Origin: a virus
Length of the DNA stretch: 64,000 nt
Virus record (IMG/VR): IMGVR_UViG_3300008954_002609
Span: 40,468 to 104,467 of that record
Reading direction: 5' to 3' (one strand)
Shown here: positions 61,081 to 64,000 of the stretch, piece after piece
Layout of the letters: each line of letters opens with the position of its first letter
Numbering within the stretch: the first letter of the stretch is position 1
Program-made: the position numbers and the translations under genes
The notes under the pieces: generated by a model
Databases searched by the model: none
Told to the model about the DNA's origin: nothing
Seen by the model: the letters and a program-made list of their open reading frames with translations, nothing else

Positions 61081-61344
61081 TTAAAATTGTTCATCATCGT
61101 CGATAGTTAGGTGGTTTCTGATTGCCTCCAAATCTTCGTCATACGGGTCCCACCCTTCTCCTGTTTCGTCAAAGCTTTGATCGTACACTCCTACGACCAA
61201 ATCTCGAAAATTTTCAGGAGACATAGACAGAACATCCTCGGGTGGCATAATATCCTTTATTCTCATTGCTATCCTTGAAGATAGGTCAGTATCTTCTTCT
61301 TTTATAAAGTTATTCCAATTTTCCATTATCAAATCAATCTTCAC
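61081..61344 (-). CDS. LIMENW-leader protein B (small, acidic)
   Basis: An 87-residue protein beginning MKIDLIMENWNNFIKEED, a variant of the shared leader with two extra residues. The start is GTG 61344; a TTG at the Leu of LIMENW is another option. FIKE fits the (L/I)xE pattern. The rest is acidic and helical (RIAMRIKDIMPPEDVL, ENFRDLVVGVYDQSF). No function recognised. It overlaps the end of the upstream gene by 11 bases. Confidence 0.72.
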   Translation of the reverse strand: MKIDLIMENWNNFIKEEDTDLSSRIAMRIKDIMPPEDVLSMSPENFRDLVVGVYDQSFDETGEGWDPYDEDLEAIRNHLTIDDDEQF

Positions 61345-61663
61345 TAGAATCTTCCCCCTCTAATAGCCCTTGATCTCTTGCTATTTCTGCTTCTAAATAA
61401 TGTTTTACCATCCCTAAATAATCCGCAGCTTTTGTTATCTTGGACTCGACCCATTCAGGCAAGTTTGTTTCATCTTCGAACATTTGTGTTAATTCTGCAG
61501 CATAATTTGATGCCTTAAATAACTGTGATCTAGCCATTGACCCCTCCCTGTTGTGTTTTTCTAGGTCTGGCTCATACGTTGGGGCAGGGAGGCAGCCGCC
61601 TTCTGCTACTTTATCTAATTCTTCTCTAATTAGCTTTTTAATTTCCTTAGTCGTTATATCCAA
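61334..61663 (-). CDS. Small phage protein with ITTKEIKKLIREEL leader
   Basis: A 109-residue protein with another leader type, MDITTKEIKKLIREELDKV, of a kind that recurs at the N-termini of many proteins in marine phages. The remainder (EGSMARSQLFKASNYAAELTQMF; WVESKITKAADYLGMVKHYLE) is a widespread helical domain of large phages, often of unknown function and seen in structural genes. LIRE provides an (I)xE site. It sits inside the leader cassette, so it may be packaged too. Confidence 0.72.
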   Translation of the reverse strand: MDITTKEIKKLIREELDKVAEGGCLPAPTYEPDLEKHNREGSMARSQLFKASNYAAELTQMFEDETNLPEWVESKITKAADYLGMVKHYLEAEIARDQGLLEGEDSSED

Positions 61664-61681
61664 AACATTTCTCCTGTTCTC

Positions 61682-62008
61682 TTAATTCTTGCTGTTCCAC
61701 TGTCTGTAAAAGGATTTTTCGCCTTTCCCGATGTCGTCCAACCAAACTTGCGGGGGAACAAACCTGCCGTCGATATTTTTAAATTTTATTGCAAATTTCC
61801 AATATTTTCGTAAAAGGTTTGGTATCGGATCTCTCAAAAAGCCTTCTCCGTCTCTGTGTAAAATCTGATACGCTTCGTAATATTTTTCACGTAACATCCT
61901 ATCAAAAAGGCGGTCAATTCCCTTATCTGTAGGGGATGTGTCGCCCATACCAAGATTGAATTCTATTTCGTTTAGGTGTCTTCTCCAGCCTTCCATTATA
62001 AGTTTCAT
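61682..62008 (-). CDS. MKLIMEGW-leader protein C
   Basis: A 108-residue protein beginning MKLIMEGWRRHLNEIEF; Asn7 of the leader is Gly. HLNE is an (L/I)xE site. The rest (DRLFDRMLREKYYEAYQIL, KYWKFAIKFKNIDGRFVPP) is helical and basic with several Tyr and Trp residues. No function recognised. Its start overlaps the stop of protein D (ATGA), so the two are co-translated. Confidence 0.72.
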   Translation of the reverse strand: MKLIMEGWRRHLNEIEFNLGMGDTSPTDKGIDRLFDRMLREKYYEAYQILHRDGEGFLRDPIPNLLRKYWKFAIKFKNIDGRFVPPQVWLDDIGKGEKSFYRQWNSKN

Positions 62009-62742
62009 ATTCTTGCCCTTGATCCGTCTACTAACAGACTCTTTCCTAGTGAATTAAATTTCTCCAATGACTGAAAGGCTTCAGCGTCTCCGGATTTTCC
62101 TGCCTGAATTAGTTTTTGCATATAATCAAAAGCTCCGCGACTATATTTTCCTAAATCTTTAAGTTTTTCCGCGTCACCAGATTCATAGGCAGCGTCTAAA
62201 ACCTTAACTGCCTCTAGTACATCAACCTCAGACATGCCAGCATTTTGAGAATAAGTATCTAAGATACCCCTCATAACTAAGTATTTTTCTTTGCTTAATG
62301 ATTTTCCTCCGCCCACATCAATTGCCGCTTGGGCATCTCCAGAAGTTAAAATCATAATGCCAAACATAATAACCATAAAAGTAAGCACCATGCCTATTTT
62401 AAATAAAATAGGGTGACTACTCTTAAACTTTCCTAAAGCGCCCATCATCATATTTGCAGCTTTCTGTAAACCTTGGATACTCTTAGCTGCTATGTCCATC
62501 GCCTTTATGGAAAGTTTAAGAAAAAAATCATTTACCTTTACCATAGCCGCCTTTACTGCATCTGATATGTTATCTTTTATTTTAAGGGCACCTGTCTTTG
62601 TTTTCTCATATGCGCTTTTTACAAGATCAAACACGCCCTCGGATATTAACTTGTCCAACTCCTCGTTTAACACCCTCTCAAAGAGCATTAAAGGTTCCTG
62701 CTCTTCTTTATAGACGCGCCAATTTTCCATTATAAGCTTCAT
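62005..62742 (-). CDS. MKLIMENW-leader protein D with one membrane helix
   Basis: A 245-residue protein; ATG 62742 was chosen because it gives the shared leader MKLIMENWRVYKEE, while an upstream start would add only shadow sequence. Residues 35-105 are amphipathic helices; residues 112-132 (ILFKIGMVLTFMVIMFGIMIL) form one membrane helix; the C-terminal 105 residues are helical and Ala-rich. A capsid-packaged protein with a membrane helix could insert into the host membrane after delivery, but this is inference. LFE, LNE and ISE occur in the first 40 residues as (L/I)xE sites. Confidence 0.75.
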   Translation of the reverse strand: MKLIMENWRVYKEEQEPLMLFERVLNEELDKLISEGVFDLVKSAYEKTKTGALKIKDNISDAVKAAMVKVNDFFLKLSIKAMDIAAKSIQGLQKAANMMMGALGKFKSSHPILFKIGMVLTFMVIMFGIMILTSGDAQAAIDVGGGKSLSKEKYLVMRGILDTYSQNAGMSEVDVLEAVKVLDAAYESGDAEKLKDLGKYSRGAFDYMQKLIQAGKSGDAEAFQSLEKFNSLGKSLLVDGSRARI

Positions 62743-62761
62743 ATTAATAAATAGTATCCTA

Positions 62762-63052
62762 TTAACGAAACTGGAAACAAAAAGCAGCTCCAAAGAAATG
62801 GCTCGCGGTCCAATTGTGTTTTTTTGAATTTTCTAAATGGTAGTATGTCCTGTATCCTGCATTTTCGGATATTTTAAACTTCAAGCCAGCAATGAATGAG
62901 TTCTTTGAGAAAACATTATTCTCAAAAGTAATCTTCTCACCCACGAACACTTTCCCATATCCAACCTCCACCTTATTAGAAAACCAGATTTTGTCTTTGG
63001 CGATAGATTGTATGGGAAATAGAAGTATAAACATAAATAGAAGTATTTTCAT
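62762..63052 (-). CDS. Small exported beta-rich protein
   Basis: A 96-residue protein with a clear signal peptide (MKILLFMFILLFPIQSIA, cleavage after Ala18). The mature 78 residues alternate in beta-strand fashion (FSNKVEVGYGKVFVG, FIAGLKFKISENAGYRTYYHL, FFGAAFCFQFR) and end in aromatic-basic FQFR, reminiscent of outer-membrane beta-hairpins. AGGAT precedes the ATG. It may be inserted in the outer membrane or remain periplasmic, for example to block other phages. No family is recognised. Confidence 0.68.
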   Translation of the reverse strand: MKILLFMFILLFPIQSIAKDKIWFSNKVEVGYGKVFVGEKITFENNVFSKNSFIAGLKFKISENAGYRTYYHLENSKKHNWTASHFFGAAFCFQFR

Positions 63053-63127
63053 ATCCTATATATGCTCTAGAAACCTCAGTCTATGAAACAGTTATGTGAT
63101 AATCTGATGGAGTTTTGTAACTTTATA

Positions 63128-63523
63128 TCAAGGTGTTTTTTGCGAGAGGCTCTTGTTTTTATAATCTTTTATTGCTGATCTAATTGCATCTTCAGCTAAA
63201 ACAGAGCAGTGAATTTTTACAGGAGGGAGGGAGAGATGAGATGCAATATCTTTATTTTTAATTTCTTTTGCTTCTTCGAGACTTCTACCCTTTATCCACT
63301 CAGTAACAAGAGATGAAGAAGCTATTGCAGATCCACAACCATAGGTTTTAAATTTAGCATCCTGAATGATACCATCTTCATCTACTCTTATTTGGAGCTT
63401 CATAACGTCGCCGCAGGCAGGAGAGCCAACGATGCCGGTCCCAACAGAAACATCTTCTTTGTCTAGAGATCCCACGTTTCTGGGCTTCTCGAAATGATCC
63501 AAGACTTCTTTTGAGTATGACAT
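63128..63523 (-). CDS. iscU: Iron-sulfur cluster scaffold protein IscU
   Basis: A 131-residue IscU/NifU-N protein. The three cluster-ligand Cys are Cys37 (PACGDVMKL, with Asp39), Cys63 (TYGCGSAIASSS) and Cys106 (KIHCSVLAEDAI, with His105). LPPVK (99-103) is the motif bound by the HscA chaperone, so it should work with the host Isc system. The enzyme builds [2Fe-2S]/[4Fe-4S] clusters and passes them to target proteins. The sequence is complete and of usual length (about 128). A sigma70-like promoter with a very short leader stands before it. No other isc genes are in the window. Confidence 0.94.
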   Translation of the reverse strand: MSYSKEVLDHFEKPRNVGSLDKEDVSVGTGIVGSPACGDVMKLQIRVDEDGIIQDAKFKTYGCGSAIASSSLVTEWIKGRSLEEAKEIKNKDIASHLSLPPVKIHCSVLAEDAIRSAIKDYKNKSLSQKTP

Positions 63524-63529
63524 GATTTA

Positions 63530-63558
63530 AATATAACACCGGAAAGATATAATGTCAA
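63530..63558 (-). promoter_or_regulatory. Sigma70-type promoter of iscU, near-leaderless
   Basis: On the minus strand TTGACA (63553-63558, 6/6) and TATATT (63530-63535, 5/6) stand 17 bases apart. The -10 box is only six bases from the iscU ATG, so transcription should begin at or within a base or two of the start codon. No ribosome site fits in that space. Either the mRNA is leaderless, or the box is fortuitous and transcription comes from further upstream. Confidence 0.45.
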
Positions 63559-63592
63559 GAAGATTTACTAATAACATCAGAAGTGGTGTTAA

Positions 63593-63851
63593 TTATACAA
63601 CAGCGAGTATTTGTCGATATTTAAGAAGTGCCTGTTCTTTTCTTTTACACTCTAACATCATGTCATGAACTTGACCATAACTATTCACTGGGTTGTTGAT
63701 GTAGTCTGAGTGAGCCTGATTTCTAATTTTTGGATCGTTATACTCTATAGATTTAGATTCTGAAAGGTGGACCACTGGCTTGATGTGATTTGGCCAAGTG
63801 GATGCCGCTAACTTGAGAGCCTCTTCTCCAGTTTTCCATTATAAGTTTCAT
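63593..63851 (-). pseudogene. UvdE-type endonuclease remnant behind an MKLIMENW leader, out of frame
   Basis: ATG 63851 starts a perfect leader MKLIMENW but the frame ends after 32 codons. In the next frame the same stretch reads GEEALKLAASTWPNHIKPVV, then VHLSESKSIE, AHSDYINNPV and HDMMLECKRKEQALLKYR down to TAA at 63593. This is the C-terminal end of the UvdE/UvsE UV-damage endonuclease family (TW...HxS...HxDYI...DxMLExKxKexALL). About 220 N-terminal residues are missing and a one-base shift separates leader and remnant. A decayed gene fusion or an assembly join at the repeat are both possible. GTG 63775 could start a 60-residue product. Confidence 0.65.
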
Positions 63852-63908
63852 AATATTAATTAGTCTCCAATAAGAGAAAAATTGGTGGAGGTGGCGGGAG
63901 TTATTTGT

Positions 63909-64000
63909 TTACCAGTTTACACCGGTAGTGATGGCTGTTGCCCAATAATTGTTGACGTCAGGCACAAAGCTCAAGTGAACCGGTACACTAAATACACCGG
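63909..64000 (-). CDS. C-terminal end of a structural-type protein (cut by window edge)
   Basis: The last 30 codons of a minus-strand gene, ending TAA at 63909-63911. The residues read GVFSVPVHLSFVPDVNNYW then ATAITTGVNW, a beta-rich, aromatic ending typical of phage structural proteins. The rest is outside the window. The family cannot be named from so little. Confidence 0.55.
   Translation of the reverse strand, partial: GVFSVPVHLSFVPDVNNYWATAITTGVNW

Noticed and set aside
62743-62793. A longer start for leader protein D (MELLFVSSF...).
   Set aside because: It would put the shared leader inside the protein and overlap the exported-protein gene; all other family members start with the leader.
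1-64000. CRISPR array, insertion sequence or integrase.
   Set aside because: No regularly spaced repeats of 25-40 bases, no transposase or integrase motifs and no terminal inverted repeats were seen. The 24-bp leader repeat is coding.

Overview
This window looks like part of the genome of a large, AT-leaning tailed phage of the T4-like (myovirus) type that infects a Gram-negative bacterium. The evidence is a contractile-tail baseplate module (gp6-like and gp25-like proteins, a spike-like protein, giant virion proteins), a T4 gp55-like late sigma factor, and two exact TATAAATA late-promoter boxes. There is also a PIN-PhoH ATPase and an AddB/Cas4-like nuclease. Almost every gene lies on the minus strand, in tightly overlapping ATGA/TAATG arrays; a single secreted protease gene is on the plus strand. 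There is no stretch above 300 bases without a gene.

Layout, in window coordinates (transcription runs right to left). 1-24.1 kb is the tail/baseplate block: a giant LamG-containing protein cut by the left edge, a DNRLRE-like protein, gp6-like and gp25-like wedge proteins, a 3157-residue giant, a spike-like protein and a virion-type M15 peptidase. 24.1-25.7 kb holds the gp55-like sigma factor and small genes. 25.7-51.4 kb is an unbroken 31-gene glycan factory: nine glycosyltransferases, ADP-heptose enzymes, nonulosonate (sialic-acid-like) synthase and CMP-transferase, two epimerases, a truncated UDP-sugar dehydrogenase, two formyltransferases, two sulfotransferases, two deacetylases, a carbamoyltransferase, an FkbM and other methyltransferases, and an SGNH hydrolase. 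51.4-55.2 kb has the nuclease, a metallopeptidase, PhoH and small proteins. 55.3-56.1 kb is the lone plus-strand trypsin-like lipoprotein. 56.1-58.1 kb has zinc-ribbon and small genes, ClpP, a tRNA with CAU anticodon and TilS. 58.2-63.9 kb has a fibre-like protein and then a cassette of proteins sharing an N-terminal MKLIMENW leader, followed by a small secreted protein, IscU and a UvdE endonuclease remnant. The right edge cuts another gene.

How the parts may work together (inference). The giant glycan cluster probably builds a decorated sugar for virion proteins or for remodelling the host surface. The tRNA and TilS look like a self-sufficient AUA-decoding unit. IscU could serve the Fe-S nuclease. 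The MKLIMENW leader resembles the T4 capsid-targeting sequence, including (L/I)xE cleavage-type sites, so the cassette may be a set of proteins packaged in the capsid and delivered with the DNA, one being a PAP2-type phosphatase. That cassette and the TilS/tRNA pair are the most interesting parts of the window.
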